Of a stretch of 64,000 bases of DNA, positions 1-9,419 are shown in pieces. Below the pieces are notes generated by a model. That model saw only the letters and a list, made by a program, of their open reading frames with translations. It had not been told where the DNA came from and made no database searches. A program made the translations under genes and the position numbers. Numbering within the stretch: position 1 is the stretch's first letter; every line of letters starts with the position of its first letter. The stretch comes from Roseimaritima sediminicola. Lineage in GTDB: Bacteria > Planctomycetota > Planctomycetia > Pirellulales > Pirellulaceae. The stretch spans positions 135,577 to 199,576 of the forward strand of contig NZ_WIAD01000006.1 in the NCBI RefSeq assembly GCF_009618275.1. The letters are read 5' to 3'.

Positions 1-2265
1 AAACACGGCCAGACGCCGTGCCGCCTCGGGCGTGCCCAGGCGGTAGTTGGCGTTCAAAATGCGGCGTGTCAGCGAGTCGTTATCGCGGGGCGTTTTGGCC
101 AGCTCGGCAAGCGCCTCCAGGCCAACGCCGATCGGTTCGTCGTGGATGGCACGCGCCGCTTCGGCCACGACCAACGGTGATTGGTCGGCCAAGAACTGGG
201 TGATCGACGGGTGCTGCAGGCGACGCAGGGCCACCACCGCGACGCGGCGAACCGCCTCGCTGGGATGGTCTTTCAACTGCGCGATCTGCTCTGCTGGAAC
301 GGCGCCGGCCAGGGCCATCATGCCGGCGTGCCGCAGCGCCGGATCGCGGTTGTCGTTGGCTTGCAGCAGCGAAACGATCTCGACCGCCGCGTCGGCATCG
401 CCCAGATCATGGATCGCCATGGCGGCGAAGTACTGAACGCGAGCGTGCTGGTCGCGCAGCAGCCGCCGCAGCCGAGCAAGCACCTCGGGGGCAGCTTTGC
501 CAGCGGCTGCGTTGTCGCCGACGAACTTGGCTGCGGCCGCTTGCACGAAAGGTTCGTCATCGGTCAGCAGCGACGCGATCGTCTGTACCGCTGCGGTTCG
601 GCTCTCCGACCCGTCGGCCTGCCGACGGACGATTTGGTCGGCACCCCAGATCGCATGCAAGCGAGCCAGCCGCGAAGCCGTGGCATCCTGAGCCACGTCC
701 AACAACAGCGGCAACTCGGCGCGAGCGGCCAATTGCCACTGGGCTTCCAGTCGAATGCGGCGGTCCTGGTGGCCGAGGTAATTGCCCAGTTGCTGGGTAT
801 CGACGCTGTTCCAGTCGCCACCCAGCAGTCGCTGGACTTCGGCAACGATCGGTTTGCCGGCGTGGGCGGGATCGGTCACGCGGTACATCCGTCCTTTGCC
901 TTCGCCGTTCCAGCCGTTGACCCAGTCGGAAATCCAGATCGCTCCGTCCGGGCCGAACTGGACGTCGGTCGCCAGCACGCTCCAGATCAATTGTTCGTCT
1001 TCGGCCAGCTTGTAAAACGCGCCATCGGGTTCCAGGCGAAACGAGCGGATACCGCTGTTGCCGGGCGTGCCGCGAAAGTCGGCCAGCAGAAAATGGTCGT
1101 CCAGCCGCGAGCCGAAACCGGTGCCGGGATAGTACGTCAGACCGGACGGGCCGTCGGCAAAGTTGGCGATCGGCGGGACTAGATAAGCGGGTTGCTCCTG
1201 ATGAAACGGTTCCCAGATCCGTTCGCGGTTGAAGGGGCCGCGGTCGGACAGGTACTGGTAGTACATCCGCCAACCGGTGTCGCCGCCCTGGAGGATGTGA
1301 ATCAGGCGTGCGCGGTCGCCGCTGTCGCTGTTGTTGTCGCCGCTGAACAGGTCGCCGACGTCGTTGAACGCCAACTCCTGAGGGTTTCGCATGCCGGTGG
1401 CGAACACTTCCAGGTTGCTGCCATCCAGTTCACAGCGAAACACCGCTCCGGTGGCCGGATTGGACAGACGCCGGCCATCGGGCGTCAGCACATGGTAGCC
1501 GCGGTCACCGATGCTGTAGTACAGCCGTCCGTCGGGACCGACGACCAGGCCGTGCAGGTCGTGGCCGCGAAACGCCACTCGCACGCCGTAGCCATCGGAC
1601 ATTACGATCGACTCGTCCACCTTGCCGTCATCGTCGCTGTCCAGCATCTTCCAGACTTTGGGAATGCAGGTCAGGTACACGCTTTGATCGCGCGCGAGCA
1701 CCCCTGCCAGGGTGCCTTCCTCCAGCCGATTGAACCCTTCGGCAAACGTCGTCACCTGGTCGGCCTTTCCATCACCATCCTCGTCGACCAACCGTCGCAC
1801 GCGATCGATCTCTTCGGTGTAGGAAGCACCCTCATCGGGCAGCAGGCGTTTGTGGTAATCGATGCGGTCCTGCACCGTTTTGGCCGACAGGTCCGACAGC
1901 AACCACTGCTCGTCGTGTCCGCGGTTGTCGGTGACGCCTTTGTTCTGACGAAACGACTCCAGGACGAACAGACGGCCGCGGTTGTCGACGTCGAACGCCA
2001 CGATGTTGGCGACCATCGGTTCGGCCGCAAACAAATCCGCGTTCCAGGTTTCCGGCAAGCGGATCTGAGCCAGGGCCTGCTGCGGTTCGTCCGAAGCTTC
2101 GGCAACGACCGGAGCGTTGGGCGGGGCCGCTGTGGCGGTCGTGGCCGCTGCCAGCAGATACGCCAACGCGGTCCATAGCAACATGCTCGGCGACAGGCGG
2201 TGGGCGAGCGGCAAGCGGTGAGGCGTCCGAGCGAAGGACGCGGTATGAGAAGAGGGCAGCAGCAT
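1..2265 (-). CDS. PVC-type membrane-bound dehydrogenase / heme-binding protein (5' part, truncated by window edge)
   Basis: Translating the minus strand from the ATG at 2265 gives an open frame that runs off the left end of the window, so the C-terminus is missing. Residues 28-47 form a signal-peptide-like segment (MLLWTALAYLLAAATTATAA); the ATG at 2184 is an equally good start that begins exactly there. A beta-propeller dehydrogenase-like domain follows, with typical phrases such as AFDVDNRGRLFVLESF, VVGPDGRLYYSIGDRG and GMRNPQELAF. From about residue 430 the protein becomes helical HEAT-like repeats. This order matches the planctomycete PVC-type dehydrogenase family, which normally ends in a CxxCH cytochrome domain; that domain would lie outside the window. 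An exported, heme-linked oxidoreductase role in polysaccharide or polyol breakdown is a family-based inference and the substrate is unknown. Confidence 0.85.
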   Translation of the reverse strand, partial: MLLPSSHTASFARTPHRLPLAHRLSPSMLLWTALAYLLAAATTATAAPPNAPVVAEASDEPQQALAQIRLPETWNADLFAAEPMVANIVAFDVDNRGRLFVLESFRQNKGVTDNRGHDEQWLLSDLSAKTVQDRIDYHKRLLPDEGASYTEEIDRVRRLVDEDGDGKADQVTTFAEGFNRLEEGTLAGVLARDQSVYLTCIPKVWKMLDSDDDGKVDESIVMSDGYGVRVAFRGHDLHGLVVGPDGRLYYSIGDRGYHVLTPDGRRLSNPATGAVFRCELDGSNLEVFATGMRNPQELAFNDVGDLFSGDNNSDSGDRARLIHILQGGDTGWRMYYQYLSDRGPFNRERIWEPFHQEQPAYLVPPIANFADGPSGLTYYPGTGFGSRLDDHFLLADFRGTPGNSGIRSFRLEPDGAFYKLAEDEQLIWSVLATDVQFGPDGAIWISDWVNGWNGEGKGRMYRVTDPAHAGKPIVAEVQRLLGGDWNSVDTQQLGNYLGHQDRRIRLEAQWQLAARAELPLLLDVAQDATASRLARLHAIWGADQIVRRQADGSESRTAAVQTIASLLTDDEPFVQAAAAKFVGDNAAAGKAAPEVLARLRRLLRDQHARVQYFAAMAIHDLGDADAAVEIVSLLQANDNRDPALRHAGMMALAGAVPAEQIAQLKDHPSEAVRRVAVVALRRLQHPSITQFLADQSPLVVAEAARAIHDEPIGVGLEALAELAKTPRDNDSLTRRILNANYRLGTPEAARRLAVF

Positions 2266-2296
2266 CGAAAGCGACTTTTGGCGAGTACGGGACACT

Positions 2297-2398
2297 AGTA
2301 GCTCGGCCGTCTCCAGCCGAGAGGGAACATAGTAGCTCGGCTGTCCCCAGCCGAGAGGAAACATAGTAGCTCGGCTGTCCCCAGCCGAGAGGGAACGC
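2297..2398. repeat. Hairpin repeat family A, three tandem copies (34-bp period)
   Basis: Three units of about 34 bp, each containing the near-perfect palindrome CTCGGCTGTCCCCAGCCGAG. They lie just upstream of the dehydrogenase gene. The same palindrome recurs near 31990 and 46192. The remaining spacer up to 2676 holds a decayed family B unit (2429-2451) and a family E element (2562-2648). I see no gene in 2266-2676. Confidence 0.85.
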
Positions 2399-2561
2399 GG
2401 TCCACGACCGGAAAGGCCGCGCGACTTGCACAGGCGGAAAGCCTATGCCACGAGGTCTATTGTAAAGCACCTTGCCGCGACGTCATGAGCAAAATCGCGA
2501 TCCTGCCCGGCGGTGGGCGAGACTTCTTCTGCCGATGAGCAGGCGTCCTAGCGATTCGTCC

Positions 2562-2648
2562 AGGTTCCGTTTTCGCGAAGCCGATCTCGCCCAAGACTGG
2601 ATCGAGGCGGTGAAAAGGTCCAAAGTCTGGCGACTTCAGCTACGGCTA
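2562..2648. repeat. Family E element (long form, about 85 bp)
   Basis: Shares its whole length with the element at 25066-25150. The core reads TCCAAAGTCTGGCGACTTCA on the plus strand, preceded by a shared GATCGAGGC block. The end of the unit is complementary to its start in better-kept copies, so it behaves as an imperfect hairpin. The 64-residue frame that covers it is repeat-derived and is not called as a gene. Confidence 0.7.
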
Positions 2649-2676
2649 GGCCCGCCGATCAGATAGTGACGCAGCA

Positions 2677-4065
2677 CTAGCGGATCAGCAGGATCAACTG
2701 GCTGCGGATGTCCGGTCCTTGGCTGGCCGAAGCCATGCCGTTCCAGCCGTCACGTTCGAGCGGCATCAGAGGGGGCCGTTCCGGGCTGAGCGTGAAGTCC
2801 GCACGCTCGCCTTGTTCGCTGACCAATGGCCAGGCGGTCGAAGCGTCTGCGGAATGCTGGACCGAAGCGGGGTGCACTTGTTGCAGGTTCTGGACGGCTT
2901 TCGAAAGCGGCGGGTCGATCGCCATGTTCCACCGCAGCTGGGCGACGTTATCGGTATCGGCGAACAGCGAGACCATGAACTGGTCCAACGCTTTCCCGGA
3001 CGCTTCGATGTACAGGATCTCCGCTCGGTCGGCCTCCGGCGACGCATCCTCCGCAGCGACCAGTTTGGCATCGCGCAGGTAGCCGACCACTTGTTCGCTG
3101 ACTTCACGCCGCGCGGCCACTTCGATGCCAGCACTGGTCAATGCGCCCAGGACCGCTCGGCTGGCTGCGCCCTCCGGGGTCTGCGTCACTTCGTAGACCA
3201 TCACGAAGCCCAGCGGTGCGGTTGCCGGTAAGTCGGTTTCCATCGCTCGTGGTTGCGGCGAGGGAGTCGGTTGTTCCAGAGTGTTCGCCGCGATTCGTGG
3301 TGAGTCCGACGAAGCGGCGGGCGCAGGGTCGGCGGTTTCGAGACGGTTGGGTTCGGGCTCGGGGGCAGGATCCGCCAACGGCACCTCTTCCATCACCTGA
3401 ACCAGGTTTTCTGGAGCAAGGTTTTCTGGATCGAGGTTTTTTGGATCGAGGTTTTTTGGATCGAGGTTTTCTGGATCGAGGTTTTCCAGGTCGACATTTT
3501 CGGGGTCCACCGCCCCGGAGCCGGCCTGAGTCAACTCGTCGGGATCATTCGAGCCGGGGATCAGCATTGCGACGATCAAGACGGCGGCCGCCACGCCCAC
3601 GGACCCGGACAAAGGGCGCAGCCAGCGACGGCGGCGGAATCGCGCGGATCCGGCCGCGCCGGTTCGATCGCCTTGGAGGTCGCGATCTCCTTGGAACGCT
3701 CGGGCGACTCGAGACGCCGAGTCTACTGAAGCCGTTCGGTTCGTCGGCCGTTCGCCGGACGACGCCGATCGGCTGTCGTGCAGCGGTTCGGAGGCTTCGT
3801 TCGCCGTCTCGGCCGCGGCGGCAGCCAAGGCGGCTTTCATCACTCGTTGCGTAAATTGCGGCGGCAGCTGGGCGTTGCCCAGGCGCGGATCTTCTCGCAT
3901 CGCACGCAGCCGCAGGGCCCGCTCGTCACGCAGCCGCTGCAGTTGGTCGGCCACCCACGGATCATCCTTGATCGCGGCTTCCAGTGCCGACAGACGCTCA
4001 CCCTTCAGAGCATCGTCTAGATACTCCTCGAGCAGCGTTTGAATTTCGTTGCGGGGCAAAGACAT
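2677..4065 (-). CDS. Anti-sigma-factor-like single-pass membrane protein
   Basis: 462 residues from the ATG at 4065; the frame stays open further upstream, but that part has no protein-like composition. The N-terminus (MSLPRNEIQTLLEEYLDDAL) and the following charged helical stretch look like the cytoplasmic part of planctomycete anti-sigma or zf-HC2-like proteins, without the zinc-binding His/Cys set. A single membrane segment lies at about residues 151-169 (GVAAAVLIVAMLIP). Residues 187-221 are a degenerate five-residue repeat (DPENL/DPKNL), encoded by a 15-bp tandem repeat. The C-terminal part (from about 265) is presumably outside the membrane and has no family I recognise. No sigma-factor gene is adjacent, so the anti-sigma role is tentative. 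Confidence 0.65.
   Translation of the reverse strand: MSLPRNEIQTLLEEYLDDALKGERLSALEAAIKDDPWVADQLQRLRDERALRLRAMREDPRLGNAQLPPQFTQRVMKAALAAAAAETANEASEPLHDSRSASSGERPTNRTASVDSASRVARAFQGDRDLQGDRTGAAGSARFRRRRWLRPLSGSVGVAAAVLIVAMLIPGSNDPDELTQAGSGAVDPENVDLENLDPENLDPKNLDPKNLDPENLAPENLVQVMEEVPLADPAPEPEPNRLETADPAPAASSDSPRIAANTLEQPTPSPQPRAMETDLPATAPLGFVMVYEVTQTPEGAASRAVLGALTSAGIEVAARREVSEQVVGYLRDAKLVAAEDASPEADRAEILYIEASGKALDQFMVSLFADTDNVAQLRWNMAIDPPLSKAVQNLQQVHPASVQHSADASTAWPLVSEQGERADFTLSPERPPLMPLERDGWNGMASASQGPDIRSQLILLIR
3405..3510. repeat. 15-bp in-frame tandem repeat coding for (D/A)P(E/K)NL
   Basis: About seven degenerate 15-bp units of the form GGTTTTCTGGATCGA (plus-strand reading), inside the anti-sigma-like gene. 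They encode a low-complexity linker just after the membrane segment, so copy number can change without shifting the frame. Confidence 0.85.
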
Positions 4066-4342
4066 GCCGGATCCGCCTGAAGTACATTTTCTGTTCCGAT
4101 ACCGGCGGTGATTTTTCGTCCCTTCACCGGCGGCCGAGCAACGATTATCACAAGAACCGTCGTCGATTGATACAGCTCCGATGCTCGGGGCGACGACAAA
4201 GTTCCCTGATTTCAAGTCGGCGAGCTGGGAATTTCGCGAGTTTTTTCGTGCTTTTTTGAGTACGCCCGCCAGCCACAATAAACGGCGGGGTGTGCTCCCC
4301 ACATGGAAGTGGCGGATCGCGGGAGGGCGCCTGCCGACCTGC

Positions 4343-4531
4343 TCAGTCTTTCGAGGAAGATATGGGCGAGGTTTCTGCCTGTCGCTGAGCGGCGTCCCAT
4401 TCCGCCAGCCGACGCTCCCGCTCCCGGCGTTCGCGGTCATTCGTACGGACGAAGAAGAACCAAGCGAGACTGCCGCCGGTCAGGGCCATGGCGAGGACCA
4501 ACACGGCAAGGAATTCCGCGGCGCTAATCAC
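4343..4531 (-). CDS. Small single-pass membrane protein
   Basis: 62 residues. The start is a GTG at 4531, chosen because a perfect AGGAGG lies nine bases upstream; the nearer ATG is in another frame and stops after four codons. Residues 6-28 form one membrane helix ([20 protein letters not shown]). They are followed by a strongly charged Arg/Glu stretch, as in small planctomycete membrane proteins of unknown function. It is 277 bases upstream of the anti-sigma-like gene on the same strand, and that spacer shows no gene. Function unknown. Confidence 0.6.
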   Translation of the reverse strand: MISAAEFLAVLVLAMALTGGSLAWFFFVRTNDRERRERERRLAEWDAAQRQAETSPISSSKD

Positions 4532-4787
4532 GGTTCATTGCCTCCTGGGGTACGTGGATGAGAGGAGTAAACGTCAAGATACACCGGATCCGTTGGAGTC
4601 CGGAAATCTGACACTTTTTTGTAACGGCTGGCGGAAGGCGGCGGTATCGGCTGCGACAAATTGGAACCGATTTTGTGGCGGTCTCAGGGCCGGGCGGGCC
4701 TATGCTTCCGGCCTCTCGCGTTGCCTTCTATACTTTGGGCCGACCTGTCGAATCCGCCCAGAACGAGTACTAGTAGAAGACCCTGCG

Positions 4788-5972
4788 ATGAAAATTCACG
4801 AGTTTCAGGCCAAGCAACTGTTTCGCGAGGCAGGCGTCCCCGTCTTGGAAGGGGTTGTTGCCCGCACGGCTGCCGAAGCCAAACAGGCGTTTGAGAAACT
4901 GGGCCAGCCCTTGGCAGTGGTCAAGGCTCAGATCCATGCCGGCGGCCGCGGTAAAGGGCATATTGCCGACAACCCGGAGCAGAGAGGCGTGGTGCTGGTT
5001 CGCAGTGCCGACGAAGCCGAAGCGGCAGCGGCGGCGTTGCTGGGCAAGACGCTGATTACGATCCAGACCGGTCCCGAAGGCCAGACCGTCAACCAGGTGT
5101 TTGTCGAGCAGGGTTGTGACATCGCTCGCGAACTGTACATGGGCATCGTGCTGGACCGGGCGGCGGCCCGGCCCGTCCTGATGGTCAGCACCGAGGGCGG
5201 CGTGGAAATCGAAAAGGTGGCCGAGGAAACGCCCGAATTAATCCTCAAGGAACACTTTGATCCGGCCGTCGGCATCGAAGCTTTTCAGGTCCGCAAGCTG
5301 TGCAAGAAGCTGGGCATCAGCGGCCCGGCCGCTCGCAGTGCCGGCAAGTTTATGGCCGCCCTGTGTCGCTTCTACGTCGAGAAAGACTGTGCGATGGCCG
5401 AGATCAATCCGGTGGTCATCGACAGCGAAGGACGCATGCTGGCCCTGGATGCCAAAATCACCTTCGACGACAACGCCCTGTTCCGCAACAAGGAACTGCT
5501 CGAGCTGCGAGACCTGAACGAAGAGGACCCGGCGGAAGTGCGTGCGGCCGACAGCGGGCTGAGCTACGTCAAACTGGACGGCAATATCGCCTGCCTGGTC
5601 AACGGAGCCGGGTTGGCGATGAGCACGATGGACATCATCAAATACCACGGCGGCGAACCGGCGAACTTTCTGGACGTCGGTGGCGGAGCCAATACCGAAC
5701 AGGTCACCGAAGCGTTCCGGATTCTGTTGGCCGATCCGAACTGCAAGGCGGTGCTGGTGAACATCTTTGGCGGCATCGCTCGCTGCACCACGATCGCCAC
5801 CGCCCTGATCGAAGCCAGCAAGACCGTCGGCTTCAACGTTCCTTTGGTCGTGCGACTCGAAGGCACCGAAGTCGAAGAGGGACGGCAGATGCTGGCCGAC
5901 AGCGACGTCGACGTGATCACCGCGGTCGACCTGACCGACGCGGCCAAGAAAGTCGTCGCGGCGATCGCTTGA
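4788..5972 (+). CDS. sucC: Succinyl-CoA synthetase (ADP-forming), beta subunit
   Basis: 394 residues, normal for SucC. It provides the ATP-grasp nucleotide-binding subunit of the TCA-cycle enzyme that converts succinyl-CoA to succinate with formation of ATP. The start at 4788 gives the classic N-terminus [19 protein letters not shown]; the longer frame upstream is not conserved. Visible motifs are the glycine-rich GGRGKGH near residue 53, [10 protein letters not shown], and the C-terminal FLDVGGGAN and NIFGGIARC segments. sucD follows after 109 bases, so the two are probably one transcript and form the heterotetramer. Confidence 0.97.
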   Translation: MKIHEFQAKQLFREAGVPVLEGVVARTAAEAKQAFEKLGQPLAVVKAQIHAGGRGKGHIADNPEQRGVVLVRSADEAEAAAAALLGKTLITIQTGPEGQTVNQVFVEQGCDIARELYMGIVLDRAAARPVLMVSTEGGVEIEKVAEETPELILKEHFDPAVGIEAFQVRKLCKKLGISGPAARSAGKFMAALCRFYVEKDCAMAEINPVVIDSEGRMLALDAKITFDDNALFRNKELLELRDLNEEDPAEVRAADSGLSYVKLDGNIACLVNGAGLAMSTMDIIKYHGGEPANFLDVGGGANTEQVTEAFRILLADPNCKAVLVNIFGGIARCTTIATALIEASKTVGFNVPLVVRLEGTEVEEGRQMLADSDVDVITAVDLTDAAKKVVAAIA

Positions 5973-6081
5973 TCGCGCCCACGACGTTTCCGACGTCGGC
6001 GCCAGCGCCTCAGGACGCCGACGCTTCAAAACAGCTATCCATCAACACAACCAACCAGCAACACATCCAATAGCGGTCGCC

Positions 6082-6960
6082 ATGAGTATTTTGGTCAACA
6101 GTGAAACTCGCGTCCTTTGCCAGGGCATCACCGGCAGCGCCGGCGGATTCCACACTCGCGGATGCAAAGAGTACGGAACGAAAATGGTCGGGGGCGTCAC
6201 GCCCGGCAAGGGCGGGCAAACGGCTGAAGGCCTGCCCGTATTCGATACGGTCGAAGAAGCGGTTCAGGAAACCGGTGCCGATGCGACGATGATCTTCGTC
6301 CCCCCGCCGTTCGCCGCCGATGCGATTCTCGAAGCCCTCGATGCCGGGATCCGCATCATCGCCGCGATCACCGAAGGCGTGCCCGTGCTGGATATGGTTC
6401 GCGTCTACGAGAAGGTCCGGGCCAGCGATGCCGTGCTGATCGGCCCCAACTGCCCCGGATTGATCACGCCGGGCGAGTGCAAGATCGGGATCATGCCCGG
6501 TTACATTCACCAACCCGGCAAGGTGGGAGTGATGAGTCGCAGTGGGACGCTGACCTACGAAGCGGTCTGGCAGACGTCCAGTTTGAAGCTGGGACAGAGC
6601 ACCTGCGTTGGTTTGGGCGGTGACCCGATCGTCGGGACCAACTACATCGACCTGTTCAAACTGTACGAGAACGATCCGCAGACCGAAGCGATTCTGATGA
6701 TCGGCGAGATCGGAGGCAGTGCCGAAGAGGAAGCGGCGGCGTATGTGAAAGAACACGTCAGCAAGCCCGTGGCCGCCTTCATCGCCGGTCGCACGGCTCC
6801 TCCCGGCAAACGCATGGGCCACGCCGGCGCGATTATCAGCGGCGGCAAAGGAACAGCGACCGAAAAGGTGGCTGCGTTGGAAGACGCCGGCATCGTCGTC
6901 GCCCCCACCCCGGCCGACATGGGCGCCGCGGTCAAAGAAGCCATCGACCGGCAGGGTTAG
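6082..6960 (+). CDS. sucD: Succinyl-CoA synthetase, alpha subunit
   Basis: 292 residues, normal for SucD. It binds CoA and carries the phosphohistidine: the [14 protein letters not shown] motif places the active His at residue 247. The N-terminal CoA-binding fold begins [22 protein letters not shown], and [12 protein letters not shown] is the usual mid-protein motif. The stop codon TAG (6958-6960) runs straight into a GGTTGAT heptamer array. Downstream gene order is convergent. Confidence 0.97.
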   Translation: MSILVNSETRVLCQGITGSAGGFHTRGCKEYGTKMVGGVTPGKGGQTAEGLPVFDTVEEAVQETGADATMIFVPPPFAADAILEALDAGIRIIAAITEGVPVLDMVRVYEKVRASDAVLIGPNCPGLITPGECKIGIMPGYIHQPGKVGVMSRSGTLTYEAVWQTSSLKLGQSTCVGLGGDPIVGTNYIDLFKLYENDPQTEAILMIGEIGGSAEEEAAAYVKEHVSKPVAAFIAGRTAPPGKRMGHAGAIISGGKGTATEKVAALEDAGIVVAPTPADMGAAVKEAIDRQG

Positions 6961-7066
6961 TTGGTTGATGGTTGATGGTTGATGGTTGATGGTTGATGGT
7001 TGATGGTTGCTGGTTGCTGGTTGCTGGTTGATAGGACGCTAACAACTAACAACTAACAACTAACAA
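6961..7066. repeat. Heptamer microsatellite between two convergent genes
   Basis: From the sucD stop codon the plus strand reads about six GGTTGAT units, three GGTTGCT units and one more GGTTGAT. After a short gap, about four AACAACT units end at the stop codon of the isomerase-like gene on the other strand. Read outward from each gene, both arrays are G/T-rich. The two arrays are partly complementary, so transcripts could fold across the junction; action as a bidirectional terminator is only a possibility. Confidence 0.85.
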
Positions 7067-7969
7067 CTACCCTCCAATACCCAGGGCCGCCTTCATGCGC
7101 TCAAGCGCGGCGGCCGTCTCTTGTCGGGCGTCTCCGCCGGCTTCGTATTCCATGGCCACGTACCCGGCGTAGTTCACCTCGCGGAGGATGTCGGCCAGCC
7201 GCTGGAAATCGGCGTCTTCGTGCTGGCCCTGTTCGTTGCGGATGGCCACTTTCCACTGCACGTGCACCGCGCGGTCGGCGCACTGGCGAAGCTGGGTGTA
7301 GGGATCGGTGGGGAAGTTGCCGGTGTCCAAATTAATTCCGACCCAGGGGCTGTCGACGGCATCGAGAAAGCGCAGCAGGGTTTCGGCGGTGATGCCGCCG
7401 TGGTTCTCCAGGCCGATGACCACGCCTCGCTCGCCGGCGTGCTGGGCACAGCGGCGCACGGCCGCCACGCTGGCCTCAAACCGCTGGGGGTCGGCCAGCG
7501 TTTTTGCTCGGCCGGCGAACAGGCGGATGTGCGAGGCGCCCAGCAGGGCGGTTCGTTCGATCCACCGCAGGGCCGCGGCAACGTCCTGTTCCAGCTCGTC
7601 CCCGCGGTACTCATCGAAGCGGTTGCCGATCGCCGTGCCACAGATCGGCACCCCGCGCCGAAAGGCGTAGCGACGCAGCTGGAGCAGTTGATCGTCGCGG
7701 ACGTCGGGCGGAAAGAAGTAAGCGGTCAACTCCGCGGCAGCACGATGGGCCGCACAGAAATCGATAAAGCCTTGCAGATCGATGCCGGGCTCGCGCGGCT
7801 CCTGAGCTCGTCCGCGGGACCAGGCGAAATGCGATCGCAAAGAATAAGCCGACACGGCCGCCTGCGGCCAAAACACCTCCGCAGGCGATGCCGCAGATAG
7901 AGACGAACGTGGAGAAAACGCCATGGCAGCGGACAGCGAAAGGAACGTGCGGCGGTCAGGACGTAGCAT
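7067..7969 (-). CDS. Secreted sugar phosphate isomerase/epimerase-like protein (TIM barrel)
   Basis: 300 residues. The N-terminus MLRPDRRTFLSLSAAMAFSP is a twin-arginine type signal, so the protein is probably exported folded. The body fits the xylose-isomerase-like AP-endonuclease-2 fold: metal-ligand segments GLENHGG (about residue 187), INLDTGN (about 217), HVQWK and VAMEYEAGG appear in the expected order. Many planctomycete paralogues of this type exist and substrates are mostly unknown. It is transcribed toward sucD and ends at a heptamer array. Confidence 0.8.
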   Translation of the reverse strand: MLRPDRRTFLSLSAAMAFSPRSSLSAASPAEVFWPQAAVSAYSLRSHFAWSRGRAQEPREPGIDLQGFIDFCAAHRAAAELTAYFFPPDVRDDQLLQLRRYAFRRGVPICGTAIGNRFDEYRGDELEQDVAAALRWIERTALLGASHIRLFAGRAKTLADPQRFEASVAAVRRCAQHAGERGVVIGLENHGGITAETLLRFLDAVDSPWVGINLDTGNFPTDPYTQLRQCADRAVHVQWKVAIRNEQGQHEDADFQRLADILREVNYAGYVAMEYEAGGDARQETAAALERMKAALGIGG

Positions 7970-8033
7970 GCCGGGTACTCGTTACGAGGAAACAAACGTC
8001 GGTTAACTGTCCCAGCCGAGGCTTCAACAACGC

Positions 8034-9230
8034 TCAGCCGCGGCGGATGGGGTTGCCTTTGAAATTGATTTGGACGCGGAACACGGTCTTCTCTTTGCGA
8101 TGGATCTCGCCGGTTTTCAGGTCGACTCGCACCGGGATCTCTTGGATGTGCTTGTCCACCACGGCGTGGTAACCGCGTTCGGCAAAGATGTCGATCAACA
8201 TCGATAACGCCAGCGGGTCTTGGAACAGCGCGTCCTCGCTGTTGACGTGCGCCCGGCCGGAGAGGGCGTGTCGTTTGATGATCGGCATGAACTTATCCTG
8301 GATCACGTTCACACAGCGGATGAACATCTCGGTGTGTTCCAGCTCGTAACCGTCCAGCCGCTTGACCAGCAACTGCCGGGCGTGGATGCCAATCTCTTCG
8401 GCCAGCGGCAACGGCTGCAGCCGGTCGTAGGTTCGCGGATCCAGCTCCAGCGAACTCTGGTACTGCAGCTCCTTGAGGATGTTCTCCTCGACCTGACTGA
8501 TCGGCCCTTCGGCGTTGACGAAGTGATAGTGATAGATTTCCTTCAACGACTGCAGGGCATCCCAGGTTTTCTCTTTGAAAACGCGATACCGCCGCCGCGC
8601 GGCCTCTTCGCTCAAGTCGGTCGTGCGCAGTGGCAGCGGCGTGCCGACGCCCGTCTCTTCGACTTCTCGGTTATGAGCGGCGATTTGTTGGCCGCGCTGC
8701 AGTTGCCGTTCGATACTGGTCTTTTCGGTGACGAACAGGACCATTGCGTGGATGGTGGGCCGGCGGAAATTGATGGCCAGCGGTGTTTCGGCGAACTCGG
8801 TGTACAACTGGTCGATGCGGTCGACCAACAACTTCAAGCATTCCACCTGGACGCGGGTGCGAGGAAACCCGTCCAGGACCGCTCCGTCGCGAAACTCCTC
8901 GTCCAGCAATTTGCGCAGCAAGATCCCCACCACCTCCTTGTCGCCCACCATCCCGCCGGCGTCCTTGGTCGCGGTCGCTTCCGGCGTGACCAACAAGTCG
9001 CTGATCACGATCGGTGGGCAGGTCAGGCCGCGAGCCTTCATGACGAACCGCGTATGGGTTCCCTTGCCGGCCCCCGGAGCACCGCCCAGCAGAATCAATT
9101 CTTTGGGAAACCGCAGGTTTTCGTGACCGATCTCTTCCTCCAGCCGCTCCCACACCGACTTGAAGATCAGCTGGGCATCCTTGATTTCCAGGTCGGCGCT
9201 GTCGGTGGGTTGGGGCTGGTTCTCAGTCAT
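8034..9230 (-). CDS. Adenylate kinase-like nucleoside monophosphate kinase with an extra C-terminal domain
   Basis: 398 residues from the ATG at 9230, giving MTENQPQPTDS; the upstream in-frame extension is not protein-like. The P-loop GGAPGAGKGT is at residues 49-58, and GFPRTRVQVE matches the adenylate kinase NMP-binding GFPRT motif. The core, to about residue 235, is therefore an NMP kinase. The remaining 160 residues (from about LQYQSSLELDP to the end) are not part of standard Adk, which is about 215 residues; they contain a basic C-terminus (VQINFKGNPIRRG). Substrate and role of the extra part are unknown. Confidence 0.75.
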   Translation of the reverse strand: MTENQPQPTDSADLEIKDAQLIFKSVWERLEEEIGHENLRFPKELILLGGAPGAGKGTHTRFVMKARGLTCPPIVISDLLVTPEATATKDAGGMVGDKEVVGILLRKLLDEEFRDGAVLDGFPRTRVQVECLKLLVDRIDQLYTEFAETPLAINFRRPTIHAMVLFVTEKTSIERQLQRGQQIAAHNREVEETGVGTPLPLRTTDLSEEAARRRYRVFKEKTWDALQSLKEIYHYHFVNAEGPISQVEENILKELQYQSSLELDPRTYDRLQPLPLAEEIGIHARQLLVKRLDGYELEHTEMFIRCVNVIQDKFMPIIKRHALSGRAHVNSEDALFQDPLALSMLIDIFAERGYHAVVDKHIQEIPVRVDLKTGEIHRKEKTVFRVQINFKGNPIRRG

Positions 9231-9419
9231 CGATATCGGCAAGCGGTGAAGGCGGGCGGGGCAACGAAGCAGCGAAGCGGCGAAGCAAATCATTGGTACG
9301 CCGGAGCGTGCTGCGACTATACCGTATTTGCAGCCCGCTTCGCAGCCTGGCTACCGAGGACGCTGCGGCCGGGGTAGGCTTTTTCCGAGAACCAAAGCTC
9401 AAAAGTTCCTGAAGCTGGC

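Noticed and set aside
181..2178. Two long plus-strand frames (181-1182 and 1192-2178)
   Set aside because: Antisense to the PVC-type dehydrogenase, whose minus-strand frame is open to the window edge and has propeller and HEAT motifs.
2472..2666. 64-residue frame on the plus strand
   Set aside because: Its C-terminal half is encoded by the family E repeat, and a similar peptide appears at the copy near 25.1 kb only because the DNA is the same.
4066..4440. N-terminal extension of the anti-sigma-like protein
   Set aside because: Arg/Ser-rich, unlike the rest, and overlaps the small membrane-protein gene in another frame.
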